Positions 56,946-64,000 of a stretch of 64,000 nucleotides of DNA are shown piece after piece. The notes beneath the pieces were generated by a model. It searched no databases. It had not been told where the DNA came from and was given only the letters and a program-made list of their open reading frames with translations. The position numbers were made by a program, and so were the translations under genes. Origin of the DNA: an uncultured Tidjanibacter sp. (GTDB lineage Bacteria; Bacteroidota; Bacteroidia; Bacteroidales; Rikenellaceae); assembly GCA_947852905.1 (NCBI GenBank), contig CANTVF010000001.1:186001-250000 (forward strand), given 5' to 3'. Numbering within the stretch: position 1 is the stretch's first letter; each line of letters begins with the position of its first letter.

Positions 56946-57515
56946 TTATTCGTTTGTTATGTTACGAATCGTTTTAGCGGGTACGCCGCCTGCTATGGTG
57001 TAGGCCGGTATGTCTTTGGTCACTACGGCTCCGGCCGCGACGATCGCATTGTCGCCTATATGTACGCCGGGCAGTATTGTAGCGTTGGAGCCTATCCAGA
57101 CGTTTTTGCCGAGCGTTATGGGGGCAGGGTAGGTGGCATGTCGATGAGCCGGATCTATGCCGTGGTTGAGCGTCGCGAAGACGACGTTGTGTCCTATCTG
57201 GCATCCGTCGCCGATAAATATTCCGCCGTGATCCTGAAAGTGGCAGCAGGCGTTGATGAATACGTTCCGGCCGACCGTTATGTTTTTGCCGAAATCGGTA
57301 TAGAACGGAGGAAATACGCGTAACGACGGGTCTATCGGGCGACCGAACAGTTTGCCGAGAAGAGTTCGTATCTGTTCCGCATTGTGATATGCACCGTTCA
57401 GTCTGAATGTGATGCGGCGCGCCTCGTCGCTCATGTCGTGCATGAGGCGGTGTATTTCGTCCGTATCGAGGGCCTGTCCAGTTTTGACGTATTCGAGAAA
57501 TTCCGGAAGTGTCAT
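56946..57515 (-). CDS. Maltose/galactoside O-acetyltransferase-like (hexapeptide repeat)
   Basis: 189 residues. Starts [20 protein letters not shown]; left-handed beta-helix with hexapeptide turns ([20 protein letters not shown], then [20 protein letters not shown]), the catalytic His segment [20 protein letters not shown] and the tail [20 protein letters not shown]. It transfers acetyl from acetyl-CoA to a sugar or similar. It overlaps none of its neighbours: 13 bases to the flavodoxin gene, 18 to the hydrolase. Confidence 0.9.
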   Translation of the reverse strand: MTLPEFLEYVKTGQALDTDEIHRLMHDMSDEARRITFRLNGAYHNAEQIRTLLGKLFGRPIDPSLRVFPPFYTDFGKNITVGRNVFINACCHFQDHGGIFIGDGCQIGHNVVFATLNHGIDPAHRHATYPAPITLGKNVWIGSNATILPGVHIGDNAIVAAGAVVTKDIPAYTIAGGVPAKTIRNITNE

Positions 57516-57533
57516 TATGATAACGGTTTACGG

Positions 57534-58565
57534 TTATTTAAGATTTTCACTGAAGAATGTTTCCAGTTTGTCGAACGGAATAAGGTCTGTGCGGTCGTAC
57601 AGATCGACATGCCCCGCGTCGGGAACTATATAAAGTTCTTTAGGTTCCGCAGCGCGACGATAGGCGTCTTCGCTGAATTCGCGCGAGTGGGCATTCTCTC
57701 CGGTTATGAAAAGCAGCGGTCGCGGCGAAATGGTTTCTATGTCTGCGAAAGGATAGAAGTTCATAAACTTGACGTTGCTAGTGAGGGTGGGGTGGGTAGT
57801 CGTCGCCGGATCTGCTCCTTCGGGAGTGTATTCTCCGCGCGGGGTACGGTAGAACTCGTAAAACTCACGTTCCACGGGAGTCGATTCGTCGGTCAGTTCG
57901 TGTACCGTTCCGCCTGTGTATACCGTTTCACCACCCGAAAATTCGACATAGCGTTGCCGTGCGGCTTCTTCGAGAATTTGCCGTCGCTGACTGGATGTTA
58001 CGGAGTGGTGCAGTCCGTTGCGGCTTGCGGCGCCCATGTCGTACATGCTTACCGTGGCTATTGCTTTCAATCGCGGGTCTATTTTTGCTGCGCTTATGGC
58101 GAAACTGCCGCTTCCGCATATGCCTATTGCGCCGATGCGCTCACGGTCGATAAAATCCCGTGTTCCGAGAAAATCTACGGCTGCACTGAAATCTTCGGAG
58201 TACATGTCGGGCAGGACTGCGTTGCGTGGCTCTCCTTCGCTTTCCCCCCAGAACGACAGGTCTATGGCGAGTGTTACGAAACCGCGTTCGGCCAGTTTCG
58301 TGGCATACAGTTCGGCGCTTTGTTCTTTCACGGCACCCATGGGATGTCCGACTATTATGGCGGGATATTTTACCCCTTCGACCATGTCCTTCGGTAGGAA
58401 CATGGCCGCTCCTACCTGCATTTCGTATAAGTTCGGAAACGATACTTTTTCTATTGTTACCGCATCGCTTCTGTAGAAATTATCGGCATCCGTTTGTGCG
58501 AAAGATTCGCCCGCTGCAGCGAATGCCATAAGGCCGAGCACGGCCGTAATTGAAATCGGTTTCAT
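57534..58565 (-). CDS. Exported alpha/beta hydrolase
   Basis: A 343-residue protein with a signal peptide (KPISITAVLGLMAFAAAGES, cleavage near Ala-Gln). Hydrolase fold: VKYPAIIVGHPMGAVKEQSA, LAIDLSFWGESEGEPRNAVL, nucleophile elbow IGAIGICGSGSFAISAAKID (G-x-C-x-G, so Cys replaces the usual Ser, as in dienelactone-hydrolase types), and the acid/His residues near LFITGENAHSREF and VPDAGHVDLYDRTD. It should act in the periplasm; the substrate is unknown. 12 bases before the flavodoxin-reductase gene in the operon order. Confidence 0.88.
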   Translation of the reverse strand: MKPISITAVLGLMAFAAAGESFAQTDADNFYRSDAVTIEKVSFPNLYEMQVGAAMFLPKDMVEGVKYPAIIVGHPMGAVKEQSAELYATKLAERGFVTLAIDLSFWGESEGEPRNAVLPDMYSEDFSAAVDFLGTRDFIDRERIGAIGICGSGSFAISAAKIDPRLKAIATVSMYDMGAASRNGLHHSVTSSQRRQILEEAARQRYVEFSGGETVYTGGTVHELTDESTPVEREFYEFYRTPRGEYTPEGADPATTTHPTLTSNVKFMNFYPFADIETISPRPLLFITGENAHSREFSEDAYRRAAEPKELYIVPDAGHVDLYDRTDLIPFDKLETFFSENLK

Positions 58566-58577
58566 TATGATAACAGT

Positions 58578-59120
58578 TTATTTTATGCTGTTTCCCATTT
58601 CGTATGCTTCACGCATGGCCGGTTTGTCGTTGATTTCTCCCGTATGCCATACGCCTGTGCCGAAGATCGTGCCTTTTACGACAGGATTTTCCAGACAGTC
58701 GAGAAATCCTTGGAACGTGTCTATGGTACGCAGCAGTTTCCGTCGGTCGTCTTCGGCTGCCGTGACTATGAAATAGAATTCTTTGTTCTTCATTTCGGTG
58801 TATAGTCCGCAACATCTGTCTATCAGCGTTTTTATTTGTGCGGACATGGTGTAGAAGTATACCGGTGTGGCCATTACTATGACGTCGGCGGCAAGCATTT
58901 TGCCGATTATTTCTGCGGCGTCGTCGCGTTGCGGACAAGGTTTGCCGGATGTGCTGCATACGCCGCACCCGGTACAGTAGTTGATTTTCTTGTCTCTCAG
59001 GAAAATCTTTTCTACGGTGTTGCCGGCCTTTAGGGCGCCGTGCATGAATTCGTCGCACAGAGTATCGGAATTTCCTCCGCGGCGCGGACTCGAAGAGAGT
59101 ATCAGAACATTCTTATTCAT
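58578..59120 (-). CDS. NADPH-dependent FMN reductase / flavodoxin-like oxidoreductase
   Basis: A 180-residue cytosolic protein: NKNVLILSSSPRRGGNSDTL with the flavin phosphate loop SPRRGGNSD, KINYCTGCGVCSTSGKPCPQ with a CxxCxxC-like Cys group, and DVIVMATPVYFYTMSAQIKT. This is the iron-sulfur flavoprotein / WrbA-like type. First gene of the minus-strand operon; a TACATTTG box precedes it. It may supply reduced flavin or electrons to its neighbours; inference. Confidence 0.9.
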   Translation of the reverse strand: MNKNVLILSSSPRRGGNSDTLCDEFMHGALKAGNTVEKIFLRDKKINYCTGCGVCSTSGKPCPQRDDAAEIIGKMLAADVIVMATPVYFYTMSAQIKTLIDRCCGLYTEMKNKEFYFIVTAAEDDRRKLLRTIDTFQGFLDCLENPVVKGTIFGTGVWHTGEINDKPAMREAYEMGNSIK

Positions 59121-59149
59121 ATCTTTTTATTTTGAGGTTTTTTACATTG

Positions 59150-59157
59150 CAAATGTA
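59150..59157 (-). promoter_or_regulatory. -7 box of the flavoprotein operon
   Basis: The minus strand reads TACATTTG, matching TAnnTTTG, 30 bases before the ATG of the flavin-reductase gene. Confidence 0.45.
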
Positions 59158-59476
59158 TGAATGCGCCTGCTGTGTATTTGTAGACGAATCTTTGGAAAAG
59201 ATACCCCGATTACTGATTTTGAATATTGTATCGGATATAGTATGACGGTGTTTTGGTGAAAATAATGGATAGGAGACTTTTTACGTCTGCGTGTGACCTT
59301 TTATATGTGCAGTTTTGGAGAATGCTTTTATTGTCAATGCTATCTCTTCTGCTGTCATTGTTGTCTTGATTTCATGCGTGGTATATAAGATGTCGTTACA
59401 GCGGGTGAAGTGTGTGCCGGTCTGTCTGCCGAATCAATTATTTTCGTTCTCTACGATCAGATTTGCGGATATTTCA
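59158..59476. other. Spacer before tRNA-Gly
   Basis: About 320 bases with no gene of any recognised family. One plus-strand frame (59315-59506) is chance-like and runs into the tRNA. Confidence 0.45.
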
Positions 59477-59484
59477 TATATTTG
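59477..59484 (+). promoter_or_regulatory. -7 box of the tRNA-Gly promoter
   Basis: TATATTTG, exact consensus, ending 12 bases before the mature tRNA 5' end. Confidence 0.6.
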
Positions 59485-59496
59485 CACTACCGTAAT

Positions 59497-59569
59497 GCGG
59501 AAATAGCTCAGTTGGTAGAGCATTAGCTTCCCAAGCTAAGGGTCGCGGGTTCGATTCCCGTTTTCCGCT
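59497..59569 (+). tRNA. tRNA-Gly (anticodon CCC)
   Basis: Acceptor arms GCGGAAA (5') and TTTCCGC (3') pair perfectly, discriminator T. D arm GCTC/GAGC. Anticodon stem TTAGC/GCTAA around TTCCCAA, giving CCC, which reads GGG codons. T arm carries GGGTTCGATTCCC. CCA is not encoded. It stands alone with its own promoter and terminator. Confidence 0.93.
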
Positions 59570-59602
59570 CTTGAAATCTCTGAAAAAGAGTGGTTTAGAA
59601 AT

Positions 59603-59639
59603 AAAAGGCCTTGCGTGTATTTAACGCGTAAGGCCTTTT
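59603..59639 (+). terminator. Terminator of tRNA-Gly
   Basis: AAAAGGCCTT and AAGGCCTTTT frame an inner CGT/ACG pair; the right arm ends in TTTT. Confidence 0.75.
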
Positions 59640-59813
59640 ATAATGTGTACAAATACTTGGCGGGTGTGGGCATGAGGACATCATCCGAGATGTAGCGTTT
59701 TCCATTCGTACGTTTTTATACTATTGAAATAAAGATATTTTCCATACGGCAGTCTTGGTCTTTGTTAGAGGAAATCATTACTTTTGGAGTACTTACGTGT
59801 AAATCAGTCGGAC

Positions 59814-60179
59814 ATGAAAAAGATGTTGTTAGTTTTTGCCGCGATATTTTGTTTGGTTTCATCCTGTACTCATTCAACCGATAATCCGGTAATGCCTCCA
59901 GAAGAAGATATATGGGCGGACCAAATAGATACATTGCACGTATTCTACGATAAACCTGACGATATGTTTGATAGCCCGTATGGCTTTTACATTAAGAATA
60001 GTTCGGATGGAGAATATTATCCGTGTCGAATACCCATTTATAATTTCCCTTTTGAAAAAGGGTATTATTATACGATCGAGGCATTATATCAAGTTGTTTG
60101 GGAGAACGGGTTAATCGTAGAATGTCGATATCTCTGGCAAAAAACACTATCTAAGCAGTGGGCGAATGTTAATATTTAG
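59814..60179 (+). CDS. Small lipoprotein, unknown function
   Basis: About 121 residues from the ATG at 59814 (KKMLLVFAAIFCLVSS-Cys18). The body (WADQIDTLHVFYDKPDDMFD, then FYIKNSSDGEYYPCRIPIYN) is beta-rich with many Tyr/Phe. No family is recognised. The ATG at 59784 would place ten polar residues before the signal and is less likely. It is probably membrane anchored. Lower GC than its neighbours is apparent by eye. Confidence 0.65.
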   Translation: MKKMLLVFAAIFCLVSSCTHSTDNPVMPPEEDIWADQIDTLHVFYDKPDDMFDSPYGFYIKNSSDGEYYPCRIPIYNFPFEKGYYYTIEALYQVVWENGLIVECRYLWQKTLSKQWANVNI

Positions 60180-60270
60180 GTCGCCGCTGACTATACATAG
60201 AAGTCTGTCGGACATATGGGTGTCGGGAGATGATTTTGGTCGGAGTTTTTTCCGAATCGCGTTTTTTGCA

Positions 60271-60278
60271 TAACTTTG
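60271..60278 (+). promoter_or_regulatory. -7 box for the surface-glycan genes
   Basis: TAACTTTG matches TAnnTTTG, 77 bases before the glycosyltransferase ATG. Confidence 0.4.
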
Positions 60279-60354
60279 TATTTGTATAAGTTCCGGTCGG
60301 CAATTGGCGTTTTATGGCGTTCATTGCCGGTTACCGTATGATCTGTCGGTTACT

Positions 60355-61188
60355 ATGAAGAAAATATGCGCCATAACGATGGTTCGTAACGACGAATTTT
60401 TCCTGCGTAAGTGGATTTCCTACTACGGGCAGCAACTCGGCGAAGAGAACCTTTATGTTTATCTCGACGGTAAGGACCAACCCGTGCCGCAATGGAAGGG
60501 TAAGGCTAATGTAATACCGTGCGAACGGCGTCAAGGTACCGTAGCCAAATCTGACAAGATGAGGATAGACTTTCTTTCAGATATGGCGGCCGAGCTGTTG
60601 AAACGTTACGATATGGTCATCGGTATAGACGTGGACGAATTTCTGGTCGTGGAGCCTTCGCAGAACAAATCGTTGAGGGAGTATCTGAGCGAGATAAAGT
60701 GTGCGCCGTCGGTATCTGGACTGGGTGTCGACGTAGGGCAGCATATGGGATTGGAAACGGATATAGACCCGGATAAAACGTTTCTGTCGCAGCGGCGTTT
60801 CGGGGTATTGTCTTCACGTTATACCAAAACGTCGGTGATTTCCGAGCCGGTGCGTTGGGGATCCGGATTCCATAGGGTGAAAGGGCATAACTTCAGGATA
60901 GATCCCAATCTGTATCTGTTCCATTTCGGTTGCATAGACTTGAATATGTTGAGGTTGCGTATAAACGATAAGGATCGTTTGGATAACGGTTGGTCGAAAC
61001 ATCTTGCAAAACGCGCAAAAACCATAACGGTGGTATCCGGACATAAGGCACGCGAGTGGGAGAAGAGCATTCCGTTCATGCGTCGCGTGGAGAGTTGTTG
61101 CCGTCAGCTGTTCGCGTGGAACAAACCTTCGACATGCGGATTCAAATGGGTGGTCCGTATACCCGAACGTTTTGAGAATGTGTTGTGA
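60355..61188 (+). CDS. Glycosyltransferase family 2-like protein
   Basis: A 277-residue protein from the ATG at 60355 (start KKICAITMVRNDEFFLRKWI). The N-terminal MVRNDEFFLRKWISYYGQQL and the acidic MVIGIDVDEFLVVEPSQNKS (Asp-Val-Asp-Glu) fit GT2-like enzymes (Glyco_tranf_2_4 / GT92 type). It likely adds a sugar to a surface glycan. Its stop TGA overlaps the start of the next gene (61186-61190), so translation is coupled. Confidence 0.85.
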   Translation: MKKICAITMVRNDEFFLRKWISYYGQQLGEENLYVYLDGKDQPVPQWKGKANVIPCERRQGTVAKSDKMRIDFLSDMAAELLKRYDMVIGIDVDEFLVVEPSQNKSLREYLSEIKCAPSVSGLGVDVGQHMGLETDIDPDKTFLSQRRFGVLSSRYTKTSVISEPVRWGSGFHRVKGHNFRIDPNLYLFHFGCIDLNMLRLRINDKDRLDNGWSKHLAKRAKTITVVSGHKAREWEKSIPFMRRVESCCRQLFAWNKPSTCGFKWVVRIPERFENVL

Positions 61189-62174
61189 TGGAGTGCGGTG
61201 ATTTGAATATAGACGCGGTAATCACGTGGGTGGACGGCGACGATCCGGTGCATATTGCCAAACGTGCGGCATATTCGGGGGTAGGCGAAGTCGTCCGCAG
61301 GGACGATATCGGCGGTGCGACGCGCTTTCGTTCCGTCGGCGAGATACGATTCTGCGTTGCGTCCATTCTTCGTTTCGCTCCGTTCATACGCCGTATCTTT
61401 ATAGTCACCGATGCGCAGAATCCGAATTTGGACGGTTTCGTATCGCGTCATTTTCCCGACAGCCGTGTTCCAATAATCATAGTAGACCATAGAGAACTGT
61501 TCCGCGGTTACGAACAGTATCTTCCTACGTTCAACAGCCTGTCGATAGAGACCATGCTTTACCGTATTCCGGGATTGTCGGAACATTTCGTCTATTTCAA
61601 CGACGATGTATTTCTGGCGGCGCCTGTAACTCTGCGCGATTGGTTTCGTGAGGATAAGACGGTCTGTTACGGCGAAAGTTTCAGCACTGCGGCAGCACGT
61701 TTCCTGCGCGCGGTGAAGCCCAAGAAACACGGTGCAAAATCATTCGGTTACAAAGATGCCATGCTGAATGCGGCCGACGTACTCGGTCGACGCAGTTTTC
61801 CGCATATACAGCATACGCCGTTCGCATTGCGTCGTTCGGTGTATGAAAGTTTTTATGCATCGCATGCCGATGTGCTGGAGGAAAATGCCCGTCACCGTTT
61901 CCGCGATGCGAGTCAGTATAACCCTCAGGTATTGTTTTATATGCTCGCTGCCGGTGAAGGCAAATGCATAATGGAACCGAGCCGCGGCAGATACGTGTTT
62001 TTGAAACCGGGGGCGGACAAGAAAGGGTATATGGAGCGCAAGTTATCGGAGGCAGACAGGCATATGGGACTGTTGTTCGGGTGCGTAAATTCGCTCGATG
62101 CGGCGCCTGCCGAGGAGCGGCGTATATTCACGGAGTGGATAGAGCGGAGGCTCGGAGTCCGATTCGATTTGTAG
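61188..62174 (+). CDS. Stealth family sugar-phosphate transferase, first copy
   Basis: A 328-residue protein. Stealth CR1 block: NIDAVITWVDGDDPVHIAKR. CR2: TRFRSVGEIRFCVASILRFA, then IRRIFIVTDAQNPNLDGFVS. CR3: LSEHFVYFNDDVFLAAPVTL. CR4: ASQYNPQVLFYMLAAGEG. Such enzymes move hexose-1-phosphate units during capsule or surface-polymer synthesis. 61301-61612 is identical to the second copy, while both flanks differ; see findings. Start overlaps the previous gene's stop. Confidence 0.88.
   Translation: MECGDLNIDAVITWVDGDDPVHIAKRAAYSGVGEVVRRDDIGGATRFRSVGEIRFCVASILRFAPFIRRIFIVTDAQNPNLDGFVSRHFPDSRVPIIIVDHRELFRGYEQYLPTFNSLSIETMLYRIPGLSEHFVYFNDDVFLAAPVTLRDWFREDKTVCYGESFSTAAARFLRAVKPKKHGAKSFGYKDAMLNAADVLGRRSFPHIQHTPFALRRSVYESFYASHADVLEENARHRFRDASQYNPQVLFYMLAAGEGKCIMEPSRGRYVFLKPGADKKGYMERKLSEADRHMGLLFGCVNSLDAAPAEERRIFTEWIERRLGVRFDL
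61215..61249 (+). repeat. 35-bp identical block shared by the Stealth genes (copy 1)
   Basis: Identical to 62216-62250, offset 1001 bases. It encodes the CR1 motif. Between it and the longer identical block the copies differ. Confidence 0.9.
61301..61612 (+). repeat. 312-bp identical block of the Stealth genes (copy 1)
   Basis: By direct reading every base matches 62302-62613 (offset 1001). The block begins GGACGATATCGGCGGTGC and ends CGACGATGTATT. Immediately outside, the two genes differ in many bases. Confidence 0.92.
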
Positions 62175-62182
62175 ATTGATAT

Positions 62183-63190
62183 ATGGCAGAGACAAACGGA
62201 AAGTTCGACATAGATGCGGTAATCACGTGGGTGGACGGCGACGATCCGGTACACACGGCCAAACGGAGAGCGTATTCCGGTAGGGGTGAGGTGATGCGGC
62301 AGGACGATATCGGCGGTGCGACGCGCTTTCGTTCCGTCGGCGAGATACGATTCTGCGTTGCGTCCATTCTTCGTTTCGCTCCGTTCATACGCCGTATCTT
62401 TATAGTCACCGATGCGCAGAATCCGAATTTGGACGGTTTCGTATCGCGTCATTTTCCCGACAGCCGTGTTCCAATAATCATAGTAGACCATAGAGAACTG
62501 TTCCGCGGTTACGAACAGTATCTTCCTACGTTCAACAGCCTGTCGATAGAGACCATGCTTTACCGTATTCCGGGATTGTCGGAACATTTCGTCTATTTCA
62601 ACGACGATGTATTCCTGACAGCACCCATGACGCCGCAGGATTTTTACGAAGAGGGCAAACCCGTAGTGTACGGTTATTGGCATAATACGTTTACGGCCGT
62701 ATTGGCCAAGTGGTTCAGGCGTTCGCGAAACGGTCACAAACCTTTTACCTACAAGGACAGTATGCTGAATGCGGCGCTTACGTTGCGAGGCAAGGCACTG
62801 TGGCGGTTTTTCCGGATCGTACATACTTCATTCGCATTGAAGAAGAGCGTCTTCGAGGCTTTTTACGATGCGCATCCCGATGTGTTGGAACATAATATGA
62901 GTTTTCGGTTCCGGGATGCTTCGCAGTATAATCCACAGTGTCTTTTCATAACTATGCTGGCGGGGCGCGGAGAATGCGTCGTGCGTTCTGACAAGGGTAT
63001 GATAATGTACATGCAGCCTGCGCCCGGCCGTGAGGAGAAGCTCGCGCGGTTGCTCGACAGGTACAAGAGGGATACGACGGCAAGATTCTGTTGTGTCAAT
63101 TCGCTCGATCAGGGGAATGCGGAACAACAGCGCGAAATAGTGGAGTGGATCGGCAGCCGTCTCGGCATAGATTTCACGGAGGAAGATTGA
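62183..63190 (+). CDS. Stealth family sugar-phosphate transferase, second copy
   Basis: A 335-residue paralogue lying 8 bases behind the first. The same CR blocks are seen (DAVITWVDGDDPVHTAKRRA; FNDDVFLTAPMTPQDFYEEG; ASQYNPQCLFITMLAGRGEC). The C-terminal half differs clearly from the first copy, suggesting a different acceptor or donor. Its 62302-62613 is identical to 61301-61612, pointing to gene conversion. Confidence 0.88.
   Translation: MAETNGKFDIDAVITWVDGDDPVHTAKRRAYSGRGEVMRQDDIGGATRFRSVGEIRFCVASILRFAPFIRRIFIVTDAQNPNLDGFVSRHFPDSRVPIIIVDHRELFRGYEQYLPTFNSLSIETMLYRIPGLSEHFVYFNDDVFLTAPMTPQDFYEEGKPVVYGYWHNTFTAVLAKWFRRSRNGHKPFTYKDSMLNAALTLRGKALWRFFRIVHTSFALKKSVFEAFYDAHPDVLEHNMSFRFRDASQYNPQCLFITMLAGRGECVVRSDKGMIMYMQPAPGREEKLARLLDRYKRDTTARFCCVNSLDQGNAEQQREIVEWIGSRLGIDFTEED
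62302..62613 (+). repeat. 312-bp identical block of the Stealth genes (copy 2)
   Basis: Partner of 61301-61612 in the second Stealth gene; it covers the CR2 and CR3 coding region. Confidence 0.92.
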
Positions 63191-63209
63191 TTGCGTATTC
63201 GTAAAAGAG

Positions 63210-64000
63210 ATGGCCAAGGATAAAGATACTGTCGCACGCATCGGATATTATGCGATATACGGGCTTTTCAAGGTGATAGGCGCTTTGCCCGCATGGTTCC
63301 TATACTATCCGCTCGCCGAATTCATATATTTCGTTCTGTATTATGTGTGCCGTTACCGTGTTGCGGTGACGCGCAGGAATCTCGCCGATTCGTTTCCGGA
63401 CAAAAGCGTGGATGAACTGCGCCGTATAGAGCGCAGGTATTACCGGCATCTGGCCGAGATCTTCGTCGATACGATAGACTTGACCGGAATATCCAAAAAA
63501 CAGCTTTGTCGCCGTATGGTAATACGGAATGAGGCGGAGCATCGCCGAGAGACCGAAGGTCGGGACTGGATAGCTGCGCTCGCGCATTACGGGGCATGGG
63601 AGTACTTCATGGCCTATGCCCTCGGAGATGCGCCCGGAAGCGTCACTATAGGCGTCTACAAGACCCTGCACGATCGGTCTATGGATATGTTTTACCGTAA
63701 GGTGCGTTCCCGGATGGGCTTGCATCCCGTGCCTATGTCCGTATTGTTGCGGCATATGGTGAATTGTCGCAGGGAGGGTACTAAAATGGCTGTCGGACTG
63801 ATAGCCGATCAGGCTCCGCCACGATTCGAGAGGAGTTACTGGTACTATTTTCTCGGACGTCCCACGGCATTTTTTTCCGGTATGGAGAATCTGGCGCTGC
63901 GGTTCGGCATGCCGGTATATTTCGTCCGTATAGAAAAGATAAGGCGTGCTCATTACGAGGCGGTCTTCGAATGTATTTACGATGGTGTCGAGGCTGTGCG
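63210..64000 (+). CDS. LpxL/HtrB-type lipid A acyltransferase (cut by window end)
   Basis: Begins with ATG at 63210 (AKDKDTVARIGYYAIYGLFK), 19 bases after the second Stealth gene. 263 codons are visible. A hydrophobic N-terminal helix (PAWFLYYPLAEFIYFVLYYV) is followed by RYRVAVTRRNLADSFPD, then the HxxxxD/E catalytic motif in ALAHYGAWEYFMAY, and VGLIADQAPPRFERSYWYYF with FLGRPTAFFSGMENLA. It adds a secondary acyl chain to lipid A or an aminolipid at the inner membrane. The 3' end is outside the window. Confidence 0.9.
   Translation, partial: MAKDKDTVARIGYYAIYGLFKVIGALPAWFLYYPLAEFIYFVLYYVCRYRVAVTRRNLADSFPDKSVDELRRIERRYYRHLAEIFVDTIDLTGISKKQLCRRMVIRNEAEHRRETEGRDWIAALAHYGAWEYFMAYALGDAPGSVTIGVYKTLHDRSMDMFYRKVRSRMGLHPVPMSVLLRHMVNCRREGTKMAVGLIADQAPPRFERSYWYYFLGRPTAFFSGMENLALRFGMPVYFVRIEKIRRAHYEAVFECIYDGVEAV

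Overview
The window reads as a chromosomal segment of a Bacteroidales bacterium. Four things support this: paired OmpH/Skp genes behind bamA and uppS, the serC-serA-DUF1015 block, BACON-domain lipoproteins, and repeated promoter -7 boxes of the form TAnnTTTG (for example TATATTTG) with few Shine-Dalgarno sites. Base composition is near balanced. A Rikenellaceae/Alistipes-like source is plausible but is only an inference. There are no rRNA genes, no intact mobile elements and no CRISPR arrays. Two tRNA genes are present: Gln(TTG) on the minus strand and Gly(CCC) on the plus strand.

Layout. 1-3.3 kb: a MATE exporter cut by the window edge, a YD-repeat-like lipoprotein, a decayed coding remnant and a small outer-membrane barrel protein. 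3.4-6.6 kb: translation genes rplM-rpsI-rpsB-tsf, ended by a strong terminator. 6.9-9.3 kb: a minus-strand group of tRNA-Gln, a GNAT acetyltransferase, an AraC regulator and a DUF4405 membrane protein. 9.4-15.3 kb: a BtuB-like TonB receptor diverging from a BACON/propeller lipoprotein and a three-BACON lipoprotein, followed by another decayed gene end. 15.7-22 kb (minus): a GNAT protein, the envelope operon uppS-bamA-skp-skp, and nadK. 22-31 kb: pdxJ-cca, a methyltransferase with a CvfB-like S1 protein (minus), a nitrilase-family amidase, an MltD-like transglycosylase and uvrA. 31-41 kb: a DUF5362 membrane protein, the serine-synthesis operon (minus), then yicC-gmk-nadD-TPR and ddl-DUF3109-M23/LysM. 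41-50 kb: a dihydroorotate-dehydrogenase-like protein and a YggS-type PLP protein (minus), a C69 dipeptidase, lpd, a small ferredoxin-like protein, ligA and dapA. 50-59 kb: three exported proteins ending in a C11 peptidase, MsrB-MsrA, a DUF763 protein, and a four-gene minus-strand operon containing an exported flavodoxin/cyclophilin-like lipoprotein. 59.5-64 kb: tRNA-Gly, a small lipoprotein and a surface-glycan group (glycosyltransferase, two Stealth phosphotransferases, an LpxL-type acyltransferase cut by the window end).

Most genes are conserved housekeeping. The points worth a second look lie between and within paralogues. (i) A repeat of about 158 bp ends in a near-perfect inverted repeat and occurs twice, each time between convergent genes. 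(ii) Two decayed copies of the same C-terminal domain lie about 24 kb apart on opposite strands. (iii) A 312-bp stretch is identical between the two neighbouring Stealth genes, whose flanks have diverged. (iv) A BtuB-like receptor is paired with a propeller-type BACON lipoprotein, with no B12 riboswitch visible. No clear new multi-gene system (defence, secretion or novel biosynthesis) was found.
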